Notes under the pieces: generated by a model
What the model was told of the DNA's origin: nothing
Database searches by the model: none
Seen by the model: the letters and a program-made list of their open reading frames with translations, nothing else
Shown here: positions 35,918-45,300 of the stretch, piece by piece
Numbering within the stretch: the first letter of the stretch is position 1
Layout of the letters: each line of letters starts with the position of its first letter
Made by a program: the position numbers and the translations under genes
NCBI GenBank assembly: GCA_002500135.1
Contig: DLSM01000010.1
Span: 1-63,671, forward strand
Direction: 5' to 3'
Length of the DNA: 63,671 bases
From: Christensenella sp. UBA7862
GTDB lineage: Bacteria > Bacillota > Clostridia > Christensenellales > UBA1242

Positions 35918-38545
35918 ATGATTAGATACATTCCACGAAAAACGAAAGTTAGAATGGAGTTTGCAAAGGGAATAACTTTGCCAGATATTATTATTGCAGT
36001 TCTTGGAATTGTGGGGCTTTTGGTCCTTATTTTGGCAAACTTTCAATATAACATATACATTGCCTTTGCGTGGGCGTGTCTTGTTTTGATTTTGTTCCTA
36101 AAGATAAATGACGACTTAAGAGTTTATGCGACAATAGGGCTGCTTTTGCGATTTGTAGCATTTAAAAAGAAGTATAACAAAGCAGATGTTGACCAAAAAA
36201 CAAAACAACCAAAAATTAAGAAAATTATTCCATTTGAAGGCATTGTAAAGGATAAATTTATTGACTTTAAGGACTATTATGGCATGGTGCTTGAGATAAA
36301 GCCTATTGAATTTGGGCTTTTGAACGAGCAAAAACAAGAAATGGTTATTGCCTCATTTGCAAACGCTCTCCGCCGTGTAACTGGCGAGCAAAGTGGCAGC
36401 ATTTTAAAACTTAGCAAAGCCCTTGTGTTTGACGATTATATCACTGGTGAGGACAAAAAATATGATGACCTTATGGAACTTCAATATGAAAACGAAATGA
36501 CCGAACAAGAAGTGCTTGCACGTGCTGACGTTTTTGAAAATCGTGTTTCGCAACTGGAAACAATGAACCGTGACGAAAAGGTTTACAAAGACTTCTTCTA
36601 CATTGTGCTTTATGACAAGGATAAAGACGCTCTTGAGTCCACTGTTGACGGCATTGTAAACACGCTTGGCAACTCCGTTGTTCCACTTATTGCAAAGAAA
36701 CTTAGGGATAAAGAACTTACAGTTTTCCTTCGAGCAAACTTCGGCAGATACTTTGACGAAAGGGACCTCGAAAGTACTCCAAGAGATCAATTTTCAAACT
36801 GGGCAATGCCAGAAAATATCCAATTTAAAGTTGGCAAAACAATCATCAACAAACAACCATACAGATCATTTACAATTACAGACTATCCCCTTGAAGTTGG
36901 CAACGCATGGGGCGCACCATTTTTTCTTTTGGACAGAACAAACGTGTGCGTAAATTTCCGTCTTGTGCCAAAAGACCAAGGTGAAAGACGAATTGACCGT
37001 TCCATCATTGAAATGGAAGGAAAAATGGACAATGTTTACAAAAGCAGTAAGAGAATTGAAAACGAGATTCAGCTTAAAACATTGAACGACCTTCTTCAAA
37101 TGTTGAAAAAGAATAACGAACAACTTTTTGAAGTTACAACCCACCTTTTCTGCGAAGACTCAGCGAAGAAAGAAGTTAGGGCAATTTTAAGACAAAATGG
37201 CTTTAAATATACAGATATGTTTGGACGACAAGTTGACGCTTTCATCAGTCGCAACCCTTCTGCTCTTGATACAGTAACTCAACACAAACGTGAAATTCCA
37301 ACCACAACATTTGCAGCAATTTTCCCATTTATCTCGGGTGCTTTGCTTGACGAAAAAGGCTTTTACATTGGCTACAATGAATATCCAGTCTTTGTTGACT
37401 TCTTCAAACGTGATAGGGAAAGAGCAAACAGTAATGTTATGATTATTGGGAAATCTGGTGGTGGAAAATCTTACGCCACAAAGACACTTCTTACAAACCT
37501 AGCCTGCGACAACACAAAGGTTTTCGTTCTTGACCCAGAAGACGAATACACTCCACTTTGTCACAATATGTGCGGGAAATTTCTTGACGTAGGTTCATCA
37601 AAGAGCGGACGATTTAACCCATTCCACATTATGACAACCCTTGACGCAGACGAAGGCGGCTCGGACGACTCCTATTCAACGCACTTGCAGTTCTTGGAAG
37701 AATTCTTTACAATTATTTTGCCGGGTATGCCATCAGAAGCCTTCGAAGTTCTGAATGCCCTTATTATTGAAAGTTACAGAAGAAAGGGAATAAATGCTCA
37801 AACTCCGCTTACAAAACTTAAGCCAGAAGACTTCCCAATATTTGACGACCTTTATCAAATTACACTTGAAAGGCTTAAGACGGAAAAAGACGAGTATCAA
37901 AAGAAAAATCTTCAAACTGTTGAAACTTACATCTCAAAATTCGCCACAGGCGGCAGAAATAGTAACCTTTGGAACGGCCCAACATCTATTGCAACCAAAG
38001 AAAACTTTGTTACATTTAACTTTCGTTCACTTCTTGCAAACCGTAACCAAGTTATTGCAAACGCACAAATGCTTTTAGTGTTTAAATATTTGGATAACGA
38101 AATTATTAAAAACAAGGACTTCAACGATAAGTATCACGCCAACAGACACATTGTTGTTGCCGTTGACGAAGCCCACGTCTTTATTAACCCAAAACACCCT
38201 ATCGCTCTTGAGTTTATGGCGCAAATGGCAAAGCGTATTCGTAAATATTCTGGAATGCAAATTGTTATTACGCAGAACATCAAGGACTTCGTAGGAAGCC
38301 CAGAAATTCAACGTCAATCAACCGCTATTATTAACGCAAGTCAATATTCATTTATCTTCGGACTTGCTCCAAATGACGTTACTGACCTTATTGAACTTTA
38401 CAGAAACGCTGGTGAAATCAATAAAGAAGAACAAGACAACATCGTTACAGCGGGCGTTGGCCAAGCATTCTTAATTTCAGGGGCACTTTCCAGAACTTCA
38501 GTAAAAATTGAGGCAAGTGAAACAGTTGTGAGATTATTCTCATAG
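35918..38545 (+). CDS. virB4: VirB4/TraE-family T4SS ATPase
   Basis: An 875-residue ATPase that powers assembly and transport in type IV secretion. The N-terminal part has two hydrophobic helices (about 22-55) followed by the VirB4 N-domain. The C-terminal RecA-like domain shows Walker A IIGKSGGGKSYATK (about residue 510), DPEDEYTPL, Walker B VVAVDEAHVFINP (about 745) and VITQNIKDFVGSP. It matches the Mbov_0397-like family. SD GAGGTGAG precedes ATG. It follows the VirB6-like gene after 105 bases and ends at a strong terminator. Confidence 0.92.
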   Translation: MIRYIPRKTKVRMEFAKGITLPDIIIAVLGIVGLLVLILANFQYNIYIAFAWACLVLILFLKINDDLRVYATIGLLLRFVAFKKKYNKADVDQKTKQPKIKKIIPFEGIVKDKFIDFKDYYGMVLEIKPIEFGLLNEQKQEMVIASFANALRRVTGEQSGSILKLSKALVFDDYITGEDKKYDDLMELQYENEMTEQEVLARADVFENRVSQLETMNRDEKVYKDFFYIVLYDKDKDALESTVDGIVNTLGNSVVPLIAKKLRDKELTVFLRANFGRYFDERDLESTPRDQFSNWAMPENIQFKVGKTIINKQPYRSFTITDYPLEVGNAWGAPFFLLDRTNVCVNFRLVPKDQGERRIDRSIIEMEGKMDNVYKSSKRIENEIQLKTLNDLLQMLKKNNEQLFEVTTHLFCEDSAKKEVRAILRQNGFKYTDMFGRQVDAFISRNPSALDTVTQHKREIPTTTFAAIFPFISGALLDEKGFYIGYNEYPVFVDFFKRDRERANSNVMIIGKSGGGKSYATKTLLTNLACDNTKVFVLDPEDEYTPLCHNMCGKFLDVGSSKSGRFNPFHIMTTLDADEGGSDDSYSTHLQFLEEFFTIILPGMPSEAFEVLNALIIESYRRKGINAQTPLTKLKPEDFPIFDDLYQITLERLKTEKDEYQKKNLQTVETYISKFATGGRNSNLWNGPTSIATKENFVTFNFRSLLANRNQVIANAQMLLVFKYLDNEIIKNKDFNDKYHANRHIVVAVDEAHVFINPKHPIALEFMAQMAKRIRKYSGMQIVITQNIKDFVGSPEIQRQSTAIINASQYSFIFGLAPNDVTDLIELYRNAGEINKEEQDNIVTAGVGQAFLISGALSRTSVKIEASETVVRLFS

Positions 38546-38550
38546 TTTTT

Positions 38551-38573
38551 GGCAGGATTATCCTGCCTTTTTG
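38551..38573 (+). terminator. Terminator of virB4
   Basis: The perfect 7-bp stem GGCAGGA/TCCTGCC with a TTA loop is followed by five T, directly after the stop codon. Confidence 0.9.
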
Positions 38574-38623
38574 CCTTATATTTAGCGATTTTTTCGTCAA
38601 ACAACACAAAAATAAATTTCCTA

Positions 38624-38652
38624 TTGAAAGTATGGAAAAAGTGTGCTATTAT
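38624..38652 (+). promoter_or_regulatory. Promoter of the 996-residue protein gene
   Basis: TTGAAA (38624-38629), exactly 17 nt, then TATTAT (38647-38652). The gene therefore has its own start, separate from virB4. Confidence 0.75.
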
Positions 38653-38683
38653 ATGTGTAATAAAACAAAGTGAGGGATAAAAA

Positions 38684-41674
38684 ATGGAATATGTTTACGA
38701 TAGAGAAAGATTTGACAATGCACTTTACAACGTTTTTTCAAAATATGCAAAGTCAGTTTCACTTGATTTCTCAGAAAACAAAGTTTTTTCTTCAGACGAA
38801 CTAGAAGCGGCTGGTTTTTTGCCAGAAGATTTTTCTACACAACAAAAACTTGAAGGTGCAAGAATTTTCAACGATTGCGCTCGTGGTGGACAATCTTTTG
38901 AAGAATATGTGAAATATATGGAATTCTCCAGCAAGGGCATCAAAACAAAGGGTTATGACACTTTCTCAAAAATCTTGTCAGAAGAAATTTTAGGTAAGCC
39001 ACGCAAGTTTTGGGGTGAAGCATCTTTTGAAGATATTTGCTCATTCTTTGAAGACGGCAGCCTAAGCACCTACAGACCACTTCTTAAGAAGATTAAAAAA
39101 CAAGCAAAACTTGCTTCAAAGGGAAGACTTAAAGAAGAAGACGCAATTTCTCCAAAATCATTTATGAGAATGATTTCTGCTGCTTGCAACATTAACAATG
39201 CTTTTCAAAAAACAGAAACGGGCGACAGACTTTTCCAAAATGAGCAAGCAAATGGTGCATTCTCATACAACTATATCACTGAAAGTTATCTAAGTAATGA
39301 TTTGGCTTCAAACATTTTGAATAAGGGCTACACAGAACAAGACCTTGCAAAAATTGACGAAGACATTTACAAATGTGCTGAAAAACACGATATGCGTCTT
39401 GGCAGAAGAAAAGCAGGTGACAGGATTTCACTTCGTGAAAGATTTACAACTTACAGAAGCAAAGATTTTCAATCAAACTTCATCCCAAGTAATGCTGTGG
39501 CATATGATGACTTGACAAAAGTTTTCAGAAGCAATCTTCTTGCTCCATATGCTTTGGAAGAAATTTCACCAGAATTGCACCAAAGCCTTGATCAAGATGC
39601 ACCTATCTTTGCTCAAGACGAAAACAACAGCCTTTCTGGTCAAACTGAAGAAAACATTGCAAGAGCAAGAGAATATGGCAAGGTTATAGGTGATGTGTCA
39701 TACAGTTTCTCAAAATTAGACGGAATTAACATAGACAACATTGAATTTGCAAAAACAATTTCTGACGAATTTGCAACACGTGGCGGATATGTTATGGACA
39801 AAGTTGAAGGGCTTTCAACCCTTGCAGAAATTGCAATGAGTGACGAAGTTGTAAACAAACTTCCTCGTTCAGAGAGAATTTTCCGTGCCTATGCCCCAAA
39901 TGTTGAACAAAATGACGTTATGCAAGTTTATGAACCAGACCTCGAACTTCCAATAAGTGAAAGACGTTTCGTAGGTTCTGGCTTTGTCAAAAACAATGGA
40001 ATTATGTTCCCAGTTGACAACTTACCAGTTTCCAAAAAACAAGACGCCGCACAAGGCGACAATGTTCAATATGAACTCAATGTCGGAAATAATCTTGAAG
40101 ACTTGAAGGCAGATTGGGAAAAGAAATTCCATGTCAGCTTTGAACAAGTTGAAGAAGACGACATCCACTTTGGCAAAAACCCACTTGCAACTGCGTTTGC
40201 GGAACGTGCAAACGTAGAATACATCAAAGAAAACAAACCAAAACTTGAGAATTTTGACGATGTTAAACAAGCAATGAAAGAACAATATGAAGCGAACATC
40301 GGCTTTAATGAAGTTAAAAAACAACCTAAAGAAGAAGTTGCTCCAGCAGAACAAGAACAACCACTAAATAGAAAGCCATATGGCTGCAATGACACATTGT
40401 CTGTGCAACAAGCATATGAAATTTTGGTGGAAGCACTTGTAAGATCAATCGAACAATTTAAAGTTGGCAATGTTTCAGAAACCGCAAGTTTTGATGAAAT
40501 TGAACGCCAAGCAAAACTTTCTCGTCAAAAGAAAGCAAAGACTGCAAAAGAACCAAAAGCAAAGAAGGAGCCAAAGGCAACATCAAAGCCAAAAGCAGAG
40601 AAGAAAGAAACTGTAGCCCAAAAAGAACAAGTTGAGAAAGTTGTGAATAACATAACAGAAGAAACTGCAGAAAAGATTGCAAAACCAGTTGCAGAACCTG
40701 CTCCTCAACAAGATGAAAAGCCAAAATTCAAAATGATTCTTGACATGGAAAAGGGAAAACTTGTTCCACAAAAATTGGAAGAAGAAAAAGAAGTCAAAAA
40801 ATCTGAAACCAAAAAGAATTCTAAAGCACGCAAGGCTATGAGCGAAGAAGAAAAAATGGAACCAAACATGGCAGAGGTTATGGCTTGCAGAAGTGTTGAA
40901 AAACTTATAATTGATGCAGAAACAATTGGATTTATTTCAAGAGATGAAGTGGCAGGGTATGTAAAGAAGATTTCAGATGACAAAGAAAAAAACAAGGCAC
41001 TTTTGAAAGAAGTTAAAGAAGTGGTTCTTAGCAGATTTAAACAAGAAACAAAAGAAATTAAGCAAAAAACAAAGGAAGCGAAGAAAAACATTCAAACAAT
41101 TTCTGAAGTGACAGAGGAAACTAAAGAAGAAATTAAACACGAAGTTAAGGAAGAAAAAGTTGAACAACCTGCAAAAGTAGCCGAAAAAATTAAAGAAACT
41201 GTGCCAGCAGAACTTGACCTAAGTGGAATTGAAGCACCAGCAGCAATCAAAAAAGAAAACTATGAAATCTCTGAAAAACAAGCGAAAGATATGATAACTC
41301 TTGCTGATAAAAATATTATTTCTCCAGAAAACACATTCCAAATTATGGGTATGGGAGATAGCAAGCAAGGAGCGGTCAAAGAACAAAAACCTGCCAAGAA
41401 ACCTACTGCAAAAGAAAGACTTGAAGCAGAACAACAAGAACGTCTTGAAAAAGCAATTAAGAAGGCAAGAAAAGTTTCTTCCAAAAAGACAAAGAAAGAA
41501 ACAGTTGAAGAAGACGCTGAAGAAGTTGCTCCAAAACAAGAAGACAAGACAAAGAAATCTTCTGGGAAATTCTTGTTCAACGGAAGATATGTTTCTCGTG
41601 AGGAACTAGAAAACCTTGATGAAGAAGAAGTTGTTTCATTTGACAATGATGACGAATTTGCCCCAAGCAAATAA
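38684..41674 (+). CDS. Large Lys/Glu-rich cytosolic protein
   Basis: A 996-residue protein without signal peptide or membrane helix. I do not recognise a family. Residues 1 to about 600 look folded and mixed in composition (FARGGYVMDK-like and SERRFVGSGF segments). Residues about 615-960 are low-complexity, with long runs of Lys, Glu, Ala and Pro predicted to be disordered or coiled-coil. A short ordered tail, FLFNGRYVSREELENLDEEE, ends the protein. It has its own strong promoter, SD GTGAGGG and ATG 38684. The position after virB4 suggests a secretion substrate, cytoplasmic scaffold or regulator of the T4SS, but nothing in the sequence proves this. Confidence 0.75.
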   Translation: MEYVYDRERFDNALYNVFSKYAKSVSLDFSENKVFSSDELEAAGFLPEDFSTQQKLEGARIFNDCARGGQSFEEYVKYMEFSSKGIKTKGYDTFSKILSEEILGKPRKFWGEASFEDICSFFEDGSLSTYRPLLKKIKKQAKLASKGRLKEEDAISPKSFMRMISAACNINNAFQKTETGDRLFQNEQANGAFSYNYITESYLSNDLASNILNKGYTEQDLAKIDEDIYKCAEKHDMRLGRRKAGDRISLRERFTTYRSKDFQSNFIPSNAVAYDDLTKVFRSNLLAPYALEEISPELHQSLDQDAPIFAQDENNSLSGQTEENIARAREYGKVIGDVSYSFSKLDGINIDNIEFAKTISDEFATRGGYVMDKVEGLSTLAEIAMSDEVVNKLPRSERIFRAYAPNVEQNDVMQVYEPDLELPISERRFVGSGFVKNNGIMFPVDNLPVSKKQDAAQGDNVQYELNVGNNLEDLKADWEKKFHVSFEQVEEDDIHFGKNPLATAFAERANVEYIKENKPKLENFDDVKQAMKEQYEANIGFNEVKKQPKEEVAPAEQEQPLNRKPYGCNDTLSVQQAYEILVEALVRSIEQFKVGNVSETASFDEIERQAKLSRQKKAKTAKEPKAKKEPKATSKPKAEKKETVAQKEQVEKVVNNITEETAEKIAKPVAEPAPQQDEKPKFKMILDMEKGKLVPQKLEEEKEVKKSETKKNSKARKAMSEEEKMEPNMAEVMACRSVEKLIIDAETIGFISRDEVAGYVKKISDDKEKNKALLKEVKEVVLSRFKQETKEIKQKTKEAKKNIQTISEVTEETKEEIKHEVKEEKVEQPAKVAEKIKETVPAELDLSGIEAPAAIKKENYEISEKQAKDMITLADKNIISPENTFQIMGMGDSKQGAVKEQKPAKKPTAKERLEAEQQERLEKAIKKARKVSSKKTKKETVEEDAEEVAPKQEDKTKKSSGKFLFNGRYVSREELENLDEEEVVSFDNDDEFAPSK

Positions 41675-41708
41675 AATCTAAAACTTTAAAATAATAGGAG
41701 GAAAGATT

Positions 41709-41954
41709 ATGGCAAAGGAAATTGATTATAGCTTTAAAATTTTGGAGGAAATTTTGACACTCAAAAAATATTCCTCAAGAGAAGAAGTGATGACTGCAGG
41801 GCAAGTTATGGTGAACATCGCTGACAAACACGAAGACTGCTCCGACAAATTGAAGGAAGCCTATCACGAAGCTTACAAAAAATTGGATACATTGTCATTT
41901 GACGAAATGAACGAAATTATCGACATTTTGTCATCATATGACGATGAAGACTAA
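41709..41954 (+). CDS. Small acidic hypothetical protein
   Basis: An 81-residue acidic, all-helical protein (MAKEIDYSFKIL start, SSYDDED end) with a perfect SD, AGGAGG. It lies 34 bases after the 996-residue protein gene and is probably co-transcribed. No family is recognised. Such a small acidic helical protein could be a chaperone or partner for the large basic/acidic protein upstream; this is speculation. Confidence 0.65.
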   Translation: MAKEIDYSFKILEEILTLKKYSSREEVMTAGQVMVNIADKHEDCSDKLKEAYHEAYKKLDTLSFDEMNEIIDILSSYDDED

Positions 41955-42013
41955 TTAAGACGAATTTTTTGCAAAAAGTGTGGGGTGACCCGCATTTTTT
42001 GTTGTATGGACAT

Positions 42014-42042
42014 TTGACGGGACGGACAGATTTTGTTAAAAT
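42014..42042 (+). promoter_or_regulatory. Promoter of a predicted leaderless gene
   Basis: TTGACG (42014-42019), 17 nt, TAAAAT (42037-42042), then only six bases to the ATG at 42049. Transcription should start at or next to the ATG, and there is no Shine-Dalgarno. Confidence 0.7.
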
Positions 42043-42048
42043 ATTTGT

Positions 42049-42615
42049 ATGGAAAAAAAATATAAACGCTGTCCCAGATGCGACAGAAAATTGCTCGCTT
42101 CGGACACAAGATGTGATATGTGCGGATTGATTTTTGAACGACTTTCTCATGCTACAAACAGAGCGGGCAAGGTCGCCCTAAAAAATCACGAAGAAAACAA
42201 AGTTGTTTACACAACAAAATGCCCAGATGTGAACAAATGGAAACTGCTTTTGTGTGCAATTTTTGGCGGTTGGTTTGGCTTGCAATATCAAAAAGTTGGC
42301 AGAAATAAAATGTTTCTATTCATGCTTGCTTCGTTTTTTATACTCATCGCTTTCACTGCAATAAGCCTAACCCCAACTTTTGCACAATTTGTTTTTTCAA
42401 ACAAATATTTGGGACTTATTGCTTGGGCAATGGTTTTCCCAGGCTCTGTGGGCTTTGTTATGTGGATTGTGTCCGTTTTTCAAATACTGCTTAACACATT
42501 CAAAATGCCAGTTTCTATAGATGAGGAGTACATTGTTCAAGACGAAGAAGTGGCAAAAGAACTTGTTGAGCAAGCAAAATCGGATAGAATTGCAAAAAAA
42601 TCGCACAAAAAATAA
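42049..42615 (+). CDS. Zinc-ribbon TM2-domain membrane protein
   Basis: A 188-residue protein. Residues 6-27 form a zinc ribbon (CPRCDRKLL...CDMCGLIF). Residues about 62-95 carry the TM2-type pair start, WKLLLCAIFGGWFGLQYQ, with a glycine-rich turn and then a second helix. A further helix lies near 125-150, and a charged tail ends in KKSHKK. TM2 proteins are widespread and their exact role is unclear. It has no SD, and the -10 box ends six bases before ATG, so it is predicted to be translated from a leaderless mRNA. Confidence 0.8.
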   Translation: MEKKYKRCPRCDRKLLASDTRCDMCGLIFERLSHATNRAGKVALKNHEENKVVYTTKCPDVNKWKLLLCAIFGGWFGLQYQKVGRNKMFLFMLASFFILIAFTAISLTPTFAQFVFSNKYLGLIAWAMVFPGSVGFVMWIVSVFQILLNTFKMPVSIDEEYIVQDEEVAKELVEQAKSDRIAKKSHKK

Positions 42616-42787
42616 CATTTTTTATGTAAATTTTCTGTGTGAGAGCGTTTTAAGAACAAAAAAGTGTAGTAATTTCATTGCGAAATACACTTCTTTAATA
42701 AAAATTTGATTATGTTTTTAGTTATATCCTAAAAATTATGTTAAAAAATTAAATTTCTGTGAAGAAATAGAATAAATTGGAGAAAAA

Positions 42788-43876
42788 ATGGAAGAAAAAA
42801 CAACCGTTGTAGTTGGAATGAGTGGCGGGGTCGATAGTGCTGTTTCCGCACTGCTTTTGAAACAGCAAGGATACAACGTCATTGGACTTTTTATGGACAA
42901 CTGGGAGGAAAAGGACGATACTGGTGTCTGCACAGCGACCGAAGACTATGAAGACGTCAGACGAGTTTGCGAAACAATAGGCATCCCATATTATTCAGTC
43001 AACTTTTCAAAAGAATATTGGGACCGAGTTTTCGTGCATTTTCTCAGCGAATATGAAAAAGGCAGAACCCCAAACCCAGATGTTTTGTGCAATAGAGAAA
43101 TTAAGTTCGGACCTTTTCTTGAATATGCGAAAATGCTTGGAGCGGACAAAATCGCAACGGGGCATTATTGCAAAGTGGAGAAAGTTGGCAAATATTATCA
43201 ACTTAAAAAAGCATTTGACAAATCAAAGGACCAAAGTTATTTCCTAAACCAACTTTCACAAGCGCAACTTTCACAAGTCATTTTCCCATTGGCAGACATT
43301 CCCAAAACAAAGGTTAGGGAACTTGCAGAACAATATAATCTTACCAATGCAAAGAAAAAGGATAGCACGGGTGTGTGCTTCATTGGTGAAAGAAATTTCA
43401 AAAACTTCTTGAAGCACTACATTCCAGCCACCCCAGGGGACATCGTGGACACAAACGGCAATGTTGTTGGACATCATGACGGCGTTTTGTATTACACCTT
43501 GGGACAGCGAAAAGGCTTAAATATAGGCGGAAAGGCTGGCGGAAATGGCGAAAGGTGGTTTGTTCTTGACAAGGACGTCAAAAACAATCGACTTATTGTC
43601 CATCAAGGTGAGGACGATAAACTATTCAGCAATTATTTACTAGCCAAGGAGTTTAACTGGATTCCACACCTTCCAGAAAAACAAACCTTTGATTGCCTTG
43701 CAAAATTCCGCTACAGACAACCAGACCAAGGTGTCACTGTTTATGTTGAAGGGAAAGATGTTAAAATTGTGTTCAAAGAACCTCAACGTGCCGTAACCCC
43801 AGGACAATATGTTGTGCTTTATGATGAACAAGAAAATTGCCTCGGTGGAGGAGTTATTGACCAAGTTTTTAAATAA
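42788..43876 (+). CDS. mnmA: tRNA-specific 2-thiouridylase MnmA
   Basis: A 362-residue enzyme that adds sulfur to U34 of Lys, Glu and Gln tRNAs, using ATP and a sulfur carrier. The PP-loop GMSGGVDSAV (residues 9-18), the first catalytic Cys in VLCNREIKFG (about 101), ATGHYC, SKDQSYFL and the second Cys in STGVCFIGER (about 197) are all present. The length is normal. SD TTGGAG lies seven bases before ATG. It ends in a terminator whose stem contains the -35 box of the next gene. Confidence 0.96.
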   Translation: MEEKTTVVVGMSGGVDSAVSALLLKQQGYNVIGLFMDNWEEKDDTGVCTATEDYEDVRRVCETIGIPYYSVNFSKEYWDRVFVHFLSEYEKGRTPNPDVLCNREIKFGPFLEYAKMLGADKIATGHYCKVEKVGKYYQLKKAFDKSKDQSYFLNQLSQAQLSQVIFPLADIPKTKVRELAEQYNLTNAKKKDSTGVCFIGERNFKNFLKHYIPATPGDIVDTNGNVVGHHDGVLYYTLGQRKGLNIGGKAGGNGERWFVLDKDVKNNRLIVHQGEDDKLFSNYLLAKEFNWIPHLPEKQTFDCLAKFRYRQPDQGVTVYVEGKDVKIVFKEPQRAVTPGQYVVLYDEQENCLGGGVIDQVFK

Positions 43877-43882
43877 AATGAA

Positions 43883-43950
43883 ATGCAACTTAATTGCAAA
43901 CTCTACAATTTGTAGAATTTATGCAAAAACAAGTTGCATATTTTTTTTTA
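43883..43950 (+). terminator. Terminator of mnmA, overlapping next promoter
   Basis: ATGCAACTT (43883-43891) pairs with AAGTTGCAT (43931-43939), enclosing a small CTACA-ATT-TGTAG hairpin, and is followed by a long T-run. TTGCAT inside the right arm is also the -35 of the next gene. Confidence 0.7.
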
Positions 43951-43962
43951 ATATACTAAAAT
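43934..43962 (+). promoter_or_regulatory. Promoter of leaderless XRE gene
   Basis: TTGCAT (43934-43939), 17 nt, TAAAAT (43957-43962), then six bases (GAATGT) to ATG at 43969. No Shine-Dalgarno. Confidence 0.7.
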
Positions 43963-43968
43963 GAATGT

Positions 43969-44640
43969 ATGGAAGAAAATATCACTCAAAATCAAGTCTA
44001 TGAAAATGATGAAATCAGAACTGTGATTGCAAAGAACCTTGTCCATTTCAGAAAGGCAAGCAAACTCACACAACTTGAACTTGCGGAAAAACTTTTGTAT
44101 TCTGACAAAAACATTTCCAAGTGGGAGCGCGGCGAGGCTATCCCAGACATAATCGTTTTAAGTCAACTTGCAAACCTCTATGGTGTGACGGTCAACGATT
44201 TTTTATGTCCACATTCTGAAGAGGAAATGCCAACGGTCAAGAATGAAAAACACAAAACAAAACTCTTTTCGACCAAACAACTTATGATAACTATGCTTTC
44301 AACTGGGCTTGTTTGGCTAGTCGCCGTTGGACTTTTTTGCATCTGCTTCAATTTCATCCCAGCACTTAAAGAGGAGTGTTGGAAAATTTATATTATAGCA
44401 ATTCCCGTTTCATTCATAGTTTGCCTAGTATTCTCAAGCATTTGGTGTACAAACATGTTAAACTGCATTTTTGTATCTTGCCTCACGTGGTCAGTGGCTC
44501 TTGCTTTTTATATTTGTCTGCCACTTGAGTTTAGTTGGCTAGCATTTATCCTTGCCATTCCAGTTCAAGTTTTGGCTCTTTTGTGGTTTGTCTTCAGAAA
44601 AATCAGGGACAAGCAGAAACTAAAAGAGGCGTCAAAGTGA
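43969..44640 (+). CDS. XRE-family regulator with membrane domain
   Basis: A 223-residue protein. An N-terminal helix-turn-helix of the Cro/CI type (LVHFRKASKLTQLELAEKL, then ISKWERGEAIPDI, residues about 25-70) is followed by about four membrane helices (about 103-210). Such membrane-bound XRE regulators are common in Bacillota, and the signal they sense is unknown. The promoter lies inside the mnmA terminator and the gene is predicted to be leaderless. Its stop overlaps the GTG start of the next gene (GTGA). Confidence 0.85.
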   Translation: MEENITQNQVYENDEIRTVIAKNLVHFRKASKLTQLELAEKLLYSDKNISKWERGEAIPDIIVLSQLANLYGVTVNDFLCPHSEEEMPTVKNEKHKTKLFSTKQLMITMLSTGLVWLVAVGLFCICFNFIPALKEECWKIYIIAIPVSFIVCLVFSSIWCTNMLNCIFVSCLTWSVALAFYICLPLEFSWLAFILAIPVQVLALLWFVFRKIRDKQKLKEASK

Positions 44641-45224
44641 ACACAATTTTGAGTGAAAAACAAGGGAAGTATGTTGAGGAACGGTCAAAATTTTTATCAT
44701 TTTGTTTTGCAGTTTTTTCAAAAGATGAAGTTACAAAAAACTTATCGAATATCAAAGGCAAACATCCTTCATGCAGACATATTTGTTATGCCTATAGAAT
44801 TTTTGATAAAGACCTTATAGAACGCTCCTGTGAGGACGGCGAGCCAAGTGGCACCGCTGGTTCACAAATTCTACAACTGCTTAAGGAAAATGATGTTATA
44901 AATACATTGTGTATTGTCGTCAGATATTTCGGCGGAGTAAAACTGGGAACTGCCAACCTAGGCAGAGCATACAAGGAAGCAGCCCGTCAAACCCTAACAG
45001 AAAACTTAACTCAAGTGGAGCTTAAAACCCTTTACAAAGGTTTATGTGATTATCCACTATTTTCACAAATAAAGCAAGAATGTGGCAAAAGAAAAATTAA
45101 ATTTGAAAATGTGTCCTACGACAATAATATAAAATTTGAAGTATATCTATCAGATGAAAATTATCTTTGGCTGAAGGGAATTGTCCCGCTTGAGATAACT
45201 GATAAAATGCAGTATTCATGCTAA
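44637..45224 (+). CDS. yigZ: YigZ/IMPACT family protein
   Basis: A 195-residue protein of the UPF0029/IMPACT family, related to translation-linked regulators. The family motif is clear: RSKFLSF near the start, CRHICYAYRI, then EDGEPSGTAGSQIL and VVRYFGGVKLGTANLGRAY. The start is GTG at 44637, with AGAGG upstream; the reading frame extends further upstream, but the overlap with the previous gene's stop and the family alignment favour this start. It is coupled to the XRE gene. Its exact biochemical activity is not established. Confidence 0.9.
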   Translation: MNTILSEKQGKYVEERSKFLSFCFAVFSKDEVTKNLSNIKGKHPSCRHICYAYRIFDKDLIERSCEDGEPSGTAGSQILQLLKENDVINTLCIVVRYFGGVKLGTANLGRAYKEAARQTLTENLTQVELKTLYKGLCDYPLFSQIKQECGKRKIKFENVSYDNNIKFEVYLSDENYLWLKGIVPLEITDKMQYSC

Positions 45225-45300
45225 AAGTAGCGATTATAATTCTTGTAAAACAAGGGACAAAAGGGTGGCAAACAATATGAGATTTTATGCGAGGTGAAAA

